The position numbers and the translations under genes are program-made. From BOG-938 sp035524315 (GTDB lineage: Bacteria > Pseudomonadota > Alphaproteobacteria > Caulobacterales > Caulobacteraceae), in the NCBI GenBank assembly GCA_035524315.1, contig DATKPD010000078.1, positions 183,871 to 247,870 on the forward strand: a DNA stretch of 64,000 nucleotides, read 5' to 3'. The notes beneath the pieces are model-generated. The model ran no database searches, was not told where the DNA came from, and saw only the letters and a list, made by a program, of their open reading frames with translations. Shown in pieces: positions 1 to 7,561 of this stretch (position 1 is the stretch's first letter; each line of letters starts with the position of its first letter).

Positions 1-439
1 ATCATGACGCCAACCTCCGCCGTGGATTGATTTGCGCGCTGGAATGCAGACCCCTGTACTACGTGGCGCACGCGTAGCATTTTCATTCGGACGCCCAACG
101 AGTCGCCCAATTCAGTCAATTACGAAACATCACGGATATTACATTTACAGTATTAGAAGCATTACGGATTTGCAATTCACTTAACAGGTCACAGTATTCA
201 GTTTCAGTCCTAAACTATTAATAAAATCCCGCGATTCGATTACCAGCAGAGTGGCCAAAGCGTCGCACCTAGACCATCGCGGGGCGCGCCGAGCGGCGCC
301 TTCCCACGCGGACGGTCCACGACAATCGCTTCGCCAGCTCACGGATCAAATGTCCGCGCGAGCCGGAACAGGCGCCGCGCCGCCGCATTGATTGAGCGCG
401 GCCCTGTCGGCCGCAGCGCGACATCAGGAGATTTTTCAG
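1..439. other. AT-rich leader without a recognisable gene
   Basis: The first 30 bases contain an open frame ending in TGA at 28-30, which could be the last codons of a gene lying before the window, but this is too short to judge. From about 100 to 250 the sequence is clearly richer in A and T than the rest of the window and holds no convincing coding frame. It probably contains promoter or regulatory DNA. From about 260 the composition returns to GC-rich, and an EcfG-like promoter for the following csbD gene lies at 365-389. No RNA gene was recognised. Confidence 0.5.
365..389 (+). promoter_or_regulatory. EcfG-like promoter upstream of csbD (one mismatch)
   Basis: GGAAC at 365-369 is followed by a 16-base spacer and CATT at 386-389. 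The alphaproteobacterial general-stress sigma factor EcfG/SigT recognises GGAAC-N16/17-CGTT, so this site differs at one -10 base. The spacer equals that of the two perfect sites in this window, at 13076 and 24083. CsbD-family genes are commonly general-stress genes, which fits, but the mismatch keeps confidence low. Confidence 0.4.
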
Positions 440-619
440 ATGAACAAGCAACAGATCGAAGGCGCCACTCAGAAAGCCGTCGGCTCGGCCAAGGACGCCA
501 CGGGCCGCGCCATCGGCAGCGAGAAGCTGCAAGCCGAAGGCTTGGCCGACAAGGCCGCCGGCTCAGCCAAGCAAGCCTATGGCGACGTCAAGAACGCCGC
601 GCACAAGGCGACCCGCTAG
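440..619 (+). CDS. CsbD family stress-response protein
   Basis: A 59-residue, highly charged, alanine- and glycine-rich protein beginning MNKQQIEGATQKAVG, typical of the CsbD family of small general-stress proteins; the molecular function of the family is not known. The repeated pattern of K/A/G-rich helices (KDATGRAIGSEKLQAEG, KAAGSAKQAYG) matches the family. The ATG at 440 is chosen because an AGGAG site lies about 10 bases upstream, and an in-frame ATG at 392 would add residues unlike the family. It is monocistronic, with a possible EcfG promoter at 365-389, and is convergent with the patatin gene. Confidence 0.85.
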   Translation: MNKQQIEGATQKAVGSAKDATGRAIGSEKLQAEGLADKAAGSAKQAYGDVKNAAHKATR

Positions 620-634
620 ATTTGAACTGACCAA

Positions 635-721
635 GGGCGCGGGCGGCCAGAGTGTCTTGCGACAACGGGCCCCCGCGCCCTCCGCCTGTTCGGCGTTTGT
701 TGCCGGCGGGCGATCCCGCCG
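635..721. terminator. GC-rich inverted repeats between convergent genes
   Basis: Two inverted repeats lie between csbD and the convergent patatin gene. One pairs GGGCGCGGG (635-643) with CCCGCGCCC (672-680). The other is a compact hairpin with arms CGGCGGG (704-710) and CCCGCCG (715-721) around a CGAT loop. Neither is followed by a run of T, so they are only possible transcription barriers. Confidence 0.3.
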
Positions 722-774
722 TCGCGACGGACCGCTCGCGCGACCTCAGGCGAGGCGCAAGACATGACCTCTCA

Positions 775-2031
775 TTAAAGCGTGACGGAGCGGCCCTTCC
801 GCGGCTCTGCCTTCTTGACCACCGTATGTTGGCCTTTGTCGCCGCCGGGGCGCAGGCAGTCGAATACCTGCACGGTAGAAGGCTTCTTGGGCAGCCTCAA
901 CACCTCCGGATGAGCCAGGGTCAGGCGCGCGTCGTCGTAGCCCGCGCGCCAGTGATCCTCCATAGTCTGGCGCGAGAACTCATAATCCTTGGACTGACCT
1001 TCGTAGATCGGCGAGCGGTAGATCAGCTGCACGATGTTGAACACCGCCGAGCTGGTTTCATGGGCCAGCAGCTTGGCAGACTCGGACTGGGCCAGCTCGG
1101 GCGGCAGCTGCACCAGCAGATCGTTTAGGGCGGCGCGCATCTGTTGGGCCTTGCGGAACTTGTCGGTCTCGGCCCGGGTGCGGCTGGAGAACTGAATGTC
1201 CTTCATGCGCACCCCGACCGTGGCCAGATCCTCCGGCAGATTGCCCACGGCGCTCCACAGATCGACCTGCAGGATCAGCGAGTCCAGTTCGCTCGGCGCC
1301 GACAACACCCAGTCTAGCGGGGTATTGGAGACCAGGCCGCCGTCCCAGTAGTACTCGCCGCCGATTTCGACAGGCGGAAATGCTGGCGGCAAGGCTCCGC
1401 TGGCCATGATGTGCTCCGGGCCGATCGTCTCCCGCGCGTTGTCGAAATAGACAAAGTTGCCAGTGCGCACATTGACGGCGCCGACGCTGACGCGAATCTC
1501 GCGGGCGTTGATCCGGTCGAAGTCCGCCAGGCGTTCAAGGGTCGAGCGCAAGGGCGCGGTGTCGTACCAGCTGATCGCGCCCGGGGTGCCCTTGGGTTGC
1601 AGGGGCGCGGGCGGGAAGCGCGGGACGAAGAACTCGGGCACCCCGTTGAACAGGGCGCCCTCCGCCGCAACCTGGTTGGCCAATCCTCGGATATAGTTGG
1701 CGTACATGCTGGGCCACAGGCCGCCGACCCATGCCGGCGTTGCCGTCCCCGCGCTGACGGTCTCCCAGAACGAACGCAGCTTTTCCACACGCCGTTCGGG
1801 CGCATTGCCGGCGATGATGGCGGTATTGATCGCGCCGATCGAGATTCCCGCCACCCAGGTGGGCCGGATTCCGTGCTCGTCCAGGGCCTGATAGACCCCG
1901 CCCTGATAGGCGCCGAGCGCGCCGCCGCCCTGCAGCACCAGGGCCACGCTCTCGAACGCCGTGCCCGACTCCTGTGCCGCCTGCGCCGGGGCGCGGTCCT
2001 GCTTGCCCAGATCGGTCATGGAGCTACTCAT
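775..2031 (-). CDS. Patatin-like phospholipase family protein
   Basis: Predicted serine lipase or acyl hydrolase of the patatin family, about 418 residues from the chosen start. The oxyanion loop GGGALGAYQGG is followed by the nucleophile elbow GISIG (Ser64) and, further on, the catalytic dyad motif DGG in YYWDGGLVSNTP. The long C-terminal part, with the stretch GVRMKDIQFSSRTRAETDKF, resembles the DUF3734-type tail of bacterial patatin proteins. No signal peptide is seen, so it is likely cytosolic or peripheral. The ATG at 2031 overlaps the stop of the upstream CMD-family gene by 8 bases; an ATG at 2019 is also possible. The overlap suggests co-transcription. Substrate is unknown. Confidence 0.85.
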   Translation of the reverse strand: MSSSMTDLGKQDRAPAQAAQESGTAFESVALVLQGGGALGAYQGGVYQALDEHGIRPTWVAGISIGAINTAIIAGNAPERRVEKLRSFWETVSAGTATPAWVGGLWPSMYANYIRGLANQVAAEGALFNGVPEFFVPRFPPAPLQPKGTPGAISWYDTAPLRSTLERLADFDRINAREIRVSVGAVNVRTGNFVYFDNARETIGPEHIMASGALPPAFPPVEIGGEYYWDGGLVSNTPLDWVLSAPSELDSLILQVDLWSAVGNLPEDLATVGVRMKDIQFSSRTRAETDKFRKAQQMRAALNDLLVQLPPELAQSESAKLLAHETSSAVFNIVQLIYRSPIYEGQSKDYEFSRQTMEDHWRAGYDDARLTLAHPEVLRLPKKPSTVQVFDCLRPGGDKGQHTVVKKAEPRKGRSVTL

Positions 2032-2590
2032 GGTCTGGAACCGGCACGTTGTAGGCATTGAGGGTGGTTGAGACGAGGCTGTACAGCCCCACCAGATAAA
2101 ACATCTCGTTGGCGCCGTGCTGGCCGAACGTGTCCACCGCCAGGCGGTAGAGCGGCTCGGGCAGGGTCCCGCCACGCACCAGCTTGTAGGCCACATCGTA
2201 GGCCACGCTCTCCTCCGCGCTCAGGTCGGACGGCTTGATGTCGCCTACCAGGCTGGCCAGGCGCTCGCGCTTCATCCCCTCGCGCTCGGCCACCGCAATG
2301 TGAGCATAGATTTCATAGGCCGCGTCAAACCGGGCCCCCACCACCAGGATCACGATCTGCCGGACATCGTCGTCCAGGCTTGCCCCGGCGGTCATGGCCA
2401 GGGTCAGATCCCAGATCGCCTTGCCGATGGCCGGCTCGTGCAGCCAGGGATTCCAAGGACCCATCAGGGCGCCGTCCTCGCGCACCGCCTTGAACGCGTT
2501 GAAATTGCTGGAAATGCCCTTATTCATGTCCTCGTAGAGCGGCTTTTGCTCGGCCGTCAGGTCGGCGGGGGCGATCAGGGGCAGCCGCAT
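2024..2590 (-). CDS. Carboxymuconolactone decarboxylase / AhpD-like family protein
   Basis: A 188-residue all-helical protein resembling the CMD/AhpD fold (WDLTLAMTAGASLDDDVRQI, ILVVGARFDAAYEIYAH). AhpD-type peroxidases use a CxxC pair in this helix, but this protein contains no cysteine at all, so a peroxidase role is unlikely; it may be a decarboxylase-like or non-catalytic member. The start at 2590 (MRLPLIAPADL) is preferred over the one at 2668, because the extra residues do not look like the family and an AGGAAA site precedes it. It overlaps the downstream patatin gene by 8 bases and probably forms a two-gene operon with it. Confidence 0.75.
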   Translation of the reverse strand: MRLPLIAPADLTAEQKPLYEDMNKGISSNFNAFKAVREDGALMGPWNPWLHEPAIGKAIWDLTLAMTAGASLDDDVRQIVILVVGARFDAAYEIYAHIAVAEREGMKRERLASLVGDIKPSDLSAEESVAYDVAYKLVRGGTLPEPLYRLAVDTFGQHGANEMFYLVGLYSLVSTTLNAYNVPVPDHE

Positions 2591-3027
2591 GGAGGTTTTC
2601 CTGGCGTTGGTGTGGGCGGACGCGGCGATAGGGTCTGCGATGGCGAGCGATCGCGGCGCCGCCCCCAAGGCCGGTTAGATAAGCGTCTGATGTGAAGGTT
2701 GTTCCTTGGCGCAGGGCCCATGGCCGGATCGAACCTCCCGATGTCGCCTTGCGCAGCCAAGCAAGCGGGAAAATGCGTCAATAGATCGACCAAGACCGCC
2801 GTCGGCGCAGGTGGGCGTGGCCCGTCGCGCGCGGACGGCCAGGCGCCGAAGGGCGGAAAGCGTGTTCCTGACCGATATTGCGGGGTTCGCCGGGCCGCAG
2901 GCGTTCGCCGCCGCCGATCGCTTCGCAATCAACCCACGCCTGGGCGCCACCCTCGCGGCGGTCCGCCGTCGGCGCTCTGACCGCGCCCGCCGCGGGCGCG
3001 CCGCGGCGGGTCGGGTCTTGGCGCGCC
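2591..3027. other. Long GC-rich gap, possible gene remnant
   Basis: No gene can be supported in these 437 bases, although several overlapping open frames run through them on both strands. One plus-strand stretch (about 2859-2963) reads as plausible protein (VFLTDIAGFAGPQAF...), but it is flanked on both sides by arginine-rich out-of-frame-looking translation, so it could be a decayed gene fragment. A GC hairpin sits near the right end (2982-3000). Confidence 0.4.
2982..3000. terminator. Hairpin downstream of the cytochrome gene
   Basis: Arms CGCGCCCG (2982-2989) and CGGGCGCG (2993-3000) pair perfectly around a 3-base loop, 28 bases past the stop of the minus-strand cytochrome gene. There is no T tract, so termination is only a possibility. 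Confidence 0.3.
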
Positions 3028-3510
3028 TCAGCCTTGTGGCTTGGGCGGCGGCGCTTCGCGATACATCGAATGGCAAGCGCCGCAATTGGTCTTGCCGAAG
3101 TCGCCGAAGGCCGCCTGAACGTCGGCGGGCGCGCCGCTGGCGATGACGCCCGACAGCTTGTTGGCGCTATCGGCCATAGCGGCGAACTTGGCCACGAACG
3201 CGTCGTGGTCGGTCCAGATCGCCGCCTTGGCGTGGCTCACGCCGGGCATGTCGGTCGAGCTCGTTCCCGCCGGCCAAAGGGTTTCGAGCTTGGCGGCGGT
3301 GGCGGCCATATCGCTGGCGGCCTTCGCGGCCGCGGCCTTGTCGCCCATGCCCTTGGCGTAGTCGCCGATCGCCTTGGAGTCCGGACCGAAGGTCTTCATC
3401 GCGGCCTGCCGAGCGCTGACCGCGTCGGCTGCGGACTGGGCCGATGCGACGGCCGTTCCGAGCGCCAGCACGCCGAGGGCGATCACGCTCGCTTTTCCAA
3501 ATCTGTTCAT
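3028..3510 (-). CDS. Periplasmic class II cytochrome c (c'/c-556 type)
   Basis: A 160-residue exported cytochrome. A Sec signal peptide ends near ASA-QSAADA (about residue 25), followed by a four-helix-bundle sequence starting SARQAAMKTFG. The single heme site CGACH lies near the C terminus (TNCGACHSMYRE), as in class II cytochromes c. The usual helix-1 sixth ligand region (RQAAMK) contains a methionine, so a six-coordinate c-556-like heme is more likely than a gas-binding c' heme. It lies downstream of the bufferin operon on the same strand, separated by 194 bases, so co-transcription is uncertain. Electron partner unknown. Confidence 0.88.
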   Translation of the reverse strand: MNRFGKASVIALGVLALGTAVASAQSAADAVSARQAAMKTFGPDSKAIGDYAKGMGDKAAAAKAASDMAATAAKLETLWPAGTSSTDMPGVSHAKAAIWTDHDAFVAKFAAMADSANKLSGVIASGAPADVQAAFGDFGKTNCGACHSMYREAPPPKPQG

Positions 3511-3704
3511 GTGTTTCCTGGGCCTTCTGTTTGTTCGACGCGCATCGATAAGGCTTGCGCGGTCAAGCCGAGACTTTGGTCCAGCAGGGCTGGCGCAATC
3601 GATCCGCGCACGCCAGCCTTAGCCTTTATTCGACGTTTTAATGCAATCGTTTTTCAGTTCGTTGCCCGTCGGATGAAGCCATCGGTTGTGGGCCGCGGCA
3701 AGCC

Positions 3705-4193
3705 TCAATGCGTCGGGCCCACGGCTTGGGCCATCCCCACCGGTGCGACCGGCGCGGCTGGGCCCAGCAGCCGCGGCCCCACCAGGGCGTCGAGCGACAA
3801 TCGACCCGGTCCACGAAGGACCAGCACGATCATGAAGGCCAACCACTGAATGTGGGTCGGCCACGCGTCGGGATAAATGAACAGCTGGATCGTCGCGGTC
3901 ATGCCCAGTAGCAGCAGCGCAGCGCCTCGAGTGAACAGACCCAGCAGGATCAGGCTGGAACAGCCGATCTCCAGCGTGGTCGCCATATAGGCGGCCAGCA
4001 CCGGGGGCAGCACGGGCGTGTGGTATTCGTACTGGAACAGCATCAGGGTCGCGCTCCAATCCGACAGCTTTTCCGTGCCCGAGCGGATGAACACGCTGAA
4101 GGTCGCCGCGCGCGCGATCACCGCGATCACGTCATAGGGCGTGGCGTCAAGCGCAGCGAACGCGGCGCGGATAGGTTTGGCGAACGGGATCAT
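3705..4193 (-). CDS. bufD: DoxX family membrane protein, BufD of the bufferin operon
   Basis: A 162-residue DoxX-family integral membrane protein with about four hydrophobic helices and the sequence FIRSGTEKLSDW near the first helix, typical of DoxX. It is the last gene of the minus-strand operon bufA-bufB-bufC-bufD, 29 bases after bufC. Published bufferin loci of Caulobacter have a DoxX protein in this position; its role is not settled, with membrane redox or export support being guesses. The ATG at 4193 is chosen because upstream in-frame sequence is arginine-rich and overlaps the end of bufC. The C terminus is loaded with glycine, proline and alanine. Confidence 0.85.
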   Translation of the reverse strand: MIPFAKPIRAAFAALDATPYDVIAVIARAATFSVFIRSGTEKLSDWSATLMLFQYEYHTPVLPPVLAAYMATTLEIGCSSLILLGLFTRGAALLLLGMTATIQLFIYPDAWPTHIQWLAFMIVLVLRGPGRLSLDALVGPRLLGPAAPVAPVGMAQAVGPTH

Positions 4194-4222
4194 GGCCGGC
4201 TCCTTGAGGTTGGCTGTGGGTG

Positions 4223-4954
4223 TCAGGCTTTGAGGGTCAGGCGCGCGAACGGTGCGCGGAACACATCGGTTTGCAGGACGGTCAGGTCGGCGCCCGCTGA
4301 AACGACCGCCTCGACGTCGCCGCCGGACAGGATTGCCGACAGGAAGGCGGCGCTGAGCGGGGCGAGTGAACGCACGCCAGCGCCCTCGGAGGCGCGCCAA
4401 AGAGCGGCGGCCTGGCGTCGGGGGGCCGGGTCCAACGCGGCCAGGGCCTCATCGCCGGCCTCTACCGCATCGCGGATGTCGAGGGCGGGATGCTCAAAAG
4501 CGAGCATCCGAAGGGAAGCGTCGAGGGTCAGCACCGCGTCGCCGAGATCGAGCCGCAGCCCGTCTTCGCCCAGCGCGTCGGCGGCCACGGCCTCGACCGC
4601 CCAGTCAAAGCGCGCCACGTCCGGCAAATAGGCCAGGGCCTGCGCGCCCCCATGCCCACGCAGGAATTCGGCGAAGCCCGCGCCATAGCCGGTCAGCCAG
4701 GGACTGGACGGCGGCTGCGCCGTCACGAACGCCAGGGCGGCCTGTTCGAAGAAGGCCTCGCCGACGAGCGCCTCGACCGTGGGGAAGGACAGCCGCAGCG
4801 CCTTGACCAGCCCGCCGAGCGACGTTGCGCGATGGATGTCCAGCGCCTCGTCGGCGCCAATCGGCCCGGCCACGATTGCGCCGACAAGCGCGTCGTAGCG
4901 GCCGGCCAGCAGCCCCTGGGCCATGCGGTTTTGCAAGGATGCGAGGTCAGCCAT
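4223..4954 (-). CDS. bufC: BufC: DUF2063 / HvfC-BufC N-terminal domain partner protein
   Basis: A 243-residue protein with the N-terminal DUF2063 (HvfC/BufC) domain (LASLQNRMAQGLL, then SLGGLVKALRLSFPTVEALVG and FEQAALAFV). Family knowledge: members of this family accompany MNIO (DUF692) enzymes and help bind the precursor peptide during modification. Its start overlaps the end of bufB by 8 bases, so translation of the pair is probably coupled, consistent with complex formation. No signal peptide is visible, so it acts in the cytoplasm before the peptide is exported. The C-terminal half (about residues 130-243) is less recognisable, as usual for the family. Confidence 0.88.
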   Translation of the reverse strand: MADLASLQNRMAQGLLAGRYDALVGAIVAGPIGADEALDIHRATSLGGLVKALRLSFPTVEALVGEAFFEQAALAFVTAQPPSSPWLTGYGAGFAEFLRGHGGAQALAYLPDVARFDWAVEAVAADALGEDGLRLDLGDAVLTLDASLRMLAFEHPALDIRDAVEAGDEALAALDPAPRRQAAALWRASEGAGVRSLAPLSAAFLSAILSGGDVEAVVSAGADLTVLQTDVFRAPFARLTLKA

Positions 4955-5855
4955 GGATCGCCTCCCGCATCGTATCCATCACCCCCTGGGCGATGGCGGC
5001 TTCGGCCTGGAGCGCGCCGAACGCTGGAATGGCGGTGTCCCACTCGATCAGGGTCGGACGCGGCCCCAGCCCATCCAGGGCGGCGGCGTAAAGCGCCCAC
5101 ACCTCGGCGCAGACGGGCGATCCGTGATCGTCGATGCGCGCCTGTCGGCCGCCCGGCAGGGCTCGCACGGCGTGGCCCGCCAGATGAATCTCGCCGATCG
5201 CGTGGGCCGGAATGTGCGCCAGATAGCCGGCCAGGGCCGCGAACGGGTCCTCACCCTGGTTCATGGCGCTGACGTAGAGGTTGTTGATGTCCAGCAGCAC
5301 GCCGCAGCCGGTCGCGCGCGCCATCTCGCCCATGAACTCGGCCTCGCTCACAGTCGAGGCCGCGAACTGAAGGTAGGTCGAGGGATTTTCCACCAGGATC
5401 GTCCGGCCTAGCCGATGCTGAGCGCGGTCGAGGTTGGCGATGACCACCGCCAGCGCCTCTTCGGTGTAGGGCAAGGGCAGAAGGTCGGGCAGGGCCAGAG
5501 CCGCGCCCCCGGCGCTCGCCACGCTCCAGGAGAGGTGGTCGGACATGAGCCCCGGCCGGATGCGCCGCTCAAGGGCGCGTAGGCGGTCCAGGTGCGCGGC
5601 GTCCAGGCCGTGGGCCGAGCCGAGCGACATGCCCACCGCGTGCAGCGAAAGGGGATAGCGATCGGCGAAAGCGGCCAGTTCGTCGGCCAGACCCGGCGTC
5701 ATATAGTTCTCGGGATGCACCTCCAGCCACGCGACGTCCGGCCGGTGTTCGCGGACGAAGCGATGATGGGGCAGGCGCAGGCCGATCCCGGCCAGGGCGG
5801 GGATCGGCCGGGAGGACGCGGCGTCAAGCGTGTGCAGGGGGATGTGCGCGGTCAT
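4947..5855 (-). CDS. bufB: BufB: DUF692 / MNIO multinuclear iron enzyme for RiPP modification
   Basis: A 302-residue TIM-barrel enzyme of the DUF692/MNIO family. These non-heme iron oxygenases modify cysteines of small ribosomal peptides; in bufferins they are reported to form thiooxazole-type rings. The expected metal-site motifs are all present in order: EVHPENY, LHAVGMSLGSAHG, DHLSWS, VENPSTYL, LLDINNLYVSA, EIHLAGH and DDHGSPV. No signal peptide. It lies 31 bases after bufA and overlaps bufC by 8 bases, the standard precursor-enzyme-partner layout. All catalytic motifs look intact, so the enzyme should be active. Confidence 0.93.
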   Translation of the reverse strand: MTAHIPLHTLDAASSRPIPALAGIGLRLPHHRFVREHRPDVAWLEVHPENYMTPGLADELAAFADRYPLSLHAVGMSLGSAHGLDAAHLDRLRALERRIRPGLMSDHLSWSVASAGGAALALPDLLPLPYTEEALAVVIANLDRAQHRLGRTILVENPSTYLQFAASTVSEAEFMGEMARATGCGVLLDINNLYVSAMNQGEDPFAALAGYLAHIPAHAIGEIHLAGHAVRALPGGRQARIDDHGSPVCAEVWALYAAALDGLGPRPTLIEWDTAIPAFGALQAEAAIAQGVMDTMREAIHG

Positions 5856-5886
5856 GACGCCGGTCCTTCAAGCCTGGACGCTGGGC

Positions 5887-6150
5887 CTACTTGCCCGCCA
5901 TCAGCGAGCCGCCGGCGATCTTCTCGCAGGCGCCCTTGGGCAGGAACACGAACGAGGACTTGTCCATGTTCATGGTCGCCTGACCGGCGCAGGAGTGCGC
6001 GCCGGCGGCGCAGTCGTTCTTGGCGGCCTTGGCGATGCCGTAGCACTTCTCGTATCCGCCCGGCTGGGCGACGGGTTGGGCGTGGGCGGCGACAGCGGAC
6101 AGGGCCAGGGCGCTGAGGGCGGCGCCGGCGGCGATCTTGATGGGGCTCAT
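5887..6150 (-). CDS. bufA: BufA: bufferin precursor peptide (DUF2282)
   Basis: An 87-residue DUF2282 protein with a Sec signal peptide (cleavage probably after AAHA-Q, about residue 24) and a mature part of about 62 residues with four cysteines at 36, 47, 54 and 75 (KCYG, NDC, HSC, GACEK). This four-cysteine pattern is the hallmark of bufferins, periplasmic peptides that bind copper after MNIO modification of the central cysteines (here 47 and 54). It is the first gene of the operon and has a SigF-like promoter at 6208-6232, about 58 bases before the start. The divergent neighbours encode the matching sigma factor and anti-sigma. Confidence 0.9.
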   Translation of the reverse strand: MSPIKIAAGAALSALALSAVAAHAQPVAQPGGYEKCYGIAKAAKNDCAAGAHSCAGQATMNMDKSSFVFLPKGACEKIAGGSLMAGK

Positions 6151-6207
6151 GGGACGTCTCCGAACAGTGGGGTTTCAAGCGAGGCCTCATCGCCCCGCAT
6201 CCAGTTG

Positions 6208-6232
6208 TTCGTTGCGCCCCGGCCAAGGTTAC
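6208..6232 (-). promoter_or_regulatory. SigF-type promoter of the bufferin operon
   Basis: Read on the minus strand, GTAACC (6227-6232) is followed by a 15-base spacer and CGAA (6208-6211). The Caulobacter SigF promoter motif, as I recall it, is GTAACC-N16-CGAA, so both boxes match exactly with a spacer one base shorter. Transcription would start near 6200, about 50 bases before bufA. Confidence 0.75.
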
Positions 6233-6275
6233 ACGATGCTTGGAAAGATTTTTCGCCGGGGGAGACCAGGGCCGC

Positions 6276-6836
6276 ATGACGGGCCTCGAGCAGGACCGCC
6301 AGTGGGCGTTGTGGATGGCGGCGGCCCAGGACGGCGACAACGCCGCCTATGCGCGGCTGCTGCGCAACATCCTGCCTTTCCTGCGCGTGCTGGCGCGCCG
6401 TCGGTGCCGCGACCCGGACCGGTGCGAGGACATCGTGCAGGACGTGCTGCTGACCCTGCACCGCGTGCGCCACACCTATGAGCCCGCCCGCCCGTTCAGC
6501 CCCTGGCTGGCGGCCATCTGCGACCGGCGCGCGATCGACTCCCTGCGCCGGCACGGACGGCTGCGCGCGCGCGAAACAAGCGACGAGCATGCGTATGAAA
6601 CTTTTGCCGACCCTGCGGCGAACAAGGATGTGCAGGCGCAGGACGCCGCCCAGGCCCTGGCGGCCCTGGTCGCCGCCCTGCCCCAGGCCCAGCGCGAGGC
6701 GCTGGAACTCGTGAAGGTCAAGGAGATGTCGCTGCTGGAGGCTTCGGCCGTGTCGGGACAGTCGGTCGGGGCGCTCAAGGTGAGCGTTCACCGGGCGATC
6801 AAGGCCCTGCGCCTGAAGGCGAGGGCGCCGGAGTGA
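6276..6836 (+). CDS. sigF: ECF sigma factor, SigF-like
   Basis: A 186-residue extracytoplasmic-function sigma factor. Region 2 is visible as FLRVLARRRCRDPDRCEDIV and continues through the LLTLHRVRHTY segment; region 4 is the helix-turn-helix around EMSLLEASAVSGQSVGALKV. The ATG at 6276 is preferred to a TTG at 6240 because family members begin close to this point and a purine-rich AGGG precedes it. It overlaps nrsF by 4 bases (GTGA), so sigma and anti-sigma are coupled. Divergence from bufA and the GTAACC/CGAA promoter there identify it as the SigF type that in Caulobacter responds to heavy metals. No clear SigF box was found for the sigF gene itself. Confidence 0.88.
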   Translation: MTGLEQDRQWALWMAAAQDGDNAAYARLLRNILPFLRVLARRRCRDPDRCEDIVQDVLLTLHRVRHTYEPARPFSPWLAAICDRRAIDSLRRHGRLRARETSDEHAYETFADPAANKDVQAQDAAQALAALVAALPQAQREALELVKVKEMSLLEASAVSGQSVGALKVSVHRAIKALRLKARAPE

Positions 6837-7474
6837 GCCGCAACACCGAGGACCTGATCGCCGATCTGGCCGCCGCGGCCGAGCCTGTGCGCCGCCTGGC
6901 CCCGCCGATGACGCGCGCCTTGCTGTGGCTAGGGACGGTCGCCCTGATCTGCGCCGCCCTGATTCTGAAGCTGTCGAATCTGTCGCTGTTCGCCGAACGG
7001 GCGTCCGACCCGCGCCTGGCGGTCGAGCTGGTCTCCACCCTCGCCACGGGGGTGGCGGGCGTGGTGGCCGCCTTCCATTTGTCTGTGCCCGACCGCCCGC
7101 GCGCCTGGGCCCTGCTGCCCGCGCCGTTCGCGGCCCTGTGGCTGAGCGCCAGCGGTCTGGGCTGCTGGAAATATTGGACCGAACAGACCGCCCATGGCTG
7201 GCGGCTGGGCGCGAGCAGCCATTGCATGGTGTTCCTGTTGGGCGTGGGCGCGGTGCTGGGCGGCGCCTTGCTGTTCAGCTTGCGCCGCGCCCGGCCGCTG
7301 CAGCCGCGCCTGGTGGCCGCCGTCGGCGCGACCGGCGTGGCCGCCCTCGCCGCCTTCATCCTGCAGTTCTTCCACCCCTTCGACGTGACCTTGATCGACC
7401 TCGGCGCGCACCTGGCCGCCCTGTCGATCCTGATCGTCGTGATCAGCGTGGTCGGGCGCCCCGGTCTCGCCTGA
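6833..7474 (+). CDS. nrsF: NrsF family anti-sigma factor (DUF1109 membrane protein)
   Basis: A 213-residue integral membrane protein with about six hydrophobic segments, matching DUF1109/NrsF, which holds SigF inactive at the membrane until metal stress. Translation starts at GTG 6833 inside the sigF stop. Caulobacter NrsF needs two conserved cysteines; here one is clear at position 131 (SSHCMV), but the C-terminal site that normally reads LHCPED or similar reads LQFFHPFD around residues 178-184, so the second cysteine appears replaced by phenylalanine. Other cysteines are at 40 and 111. Sensing may therefore differ from the model protein. Confidence 0.82.
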   Translation: MSRNTEDLIADLAAAAEPVRRLAPPMTRALLWLGTVALICAALILKLSNLSLFAERASDPRLAVELVSTLATGVAGVVAAFHLSVPDRPRAWALLPAPFAALWLSASGLGCWKYWTEQTAHGWRLGASSHCMVFLLGVGAVLGGALLFSLRRARPLQPRLVAAVGATGVAALAAFILQFFHPFDVTLIDLGAHLAALSILIVVISVVGRPGLA

Positions 7475-7561
7475 GCGCCGCGCTAAACCCGTCACGGAAC
7501 CCGAGTGCGGGTAAAGCCGATTTCTAGCGCTAAGGTATCGCGCCCGGCCCCAAGAGGATAC

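Noticed and set aside
2032..2196. Longer N terminus for the patatin protein
   Set aside because: The extra 55 residues are an out-of-frame reading of the CMD-family gene and are rich in Trp, Cys and Ser, unlike the family.
2706..3146. Plus-strand open frame across the gap after the CMD-family gene
   Set aside because: It overlaps the cytochrome gene, is arginine-rich and has no ribosome site. Only a short middle part looks protein-like, so it is reported as a possible remnant and not as a gene.
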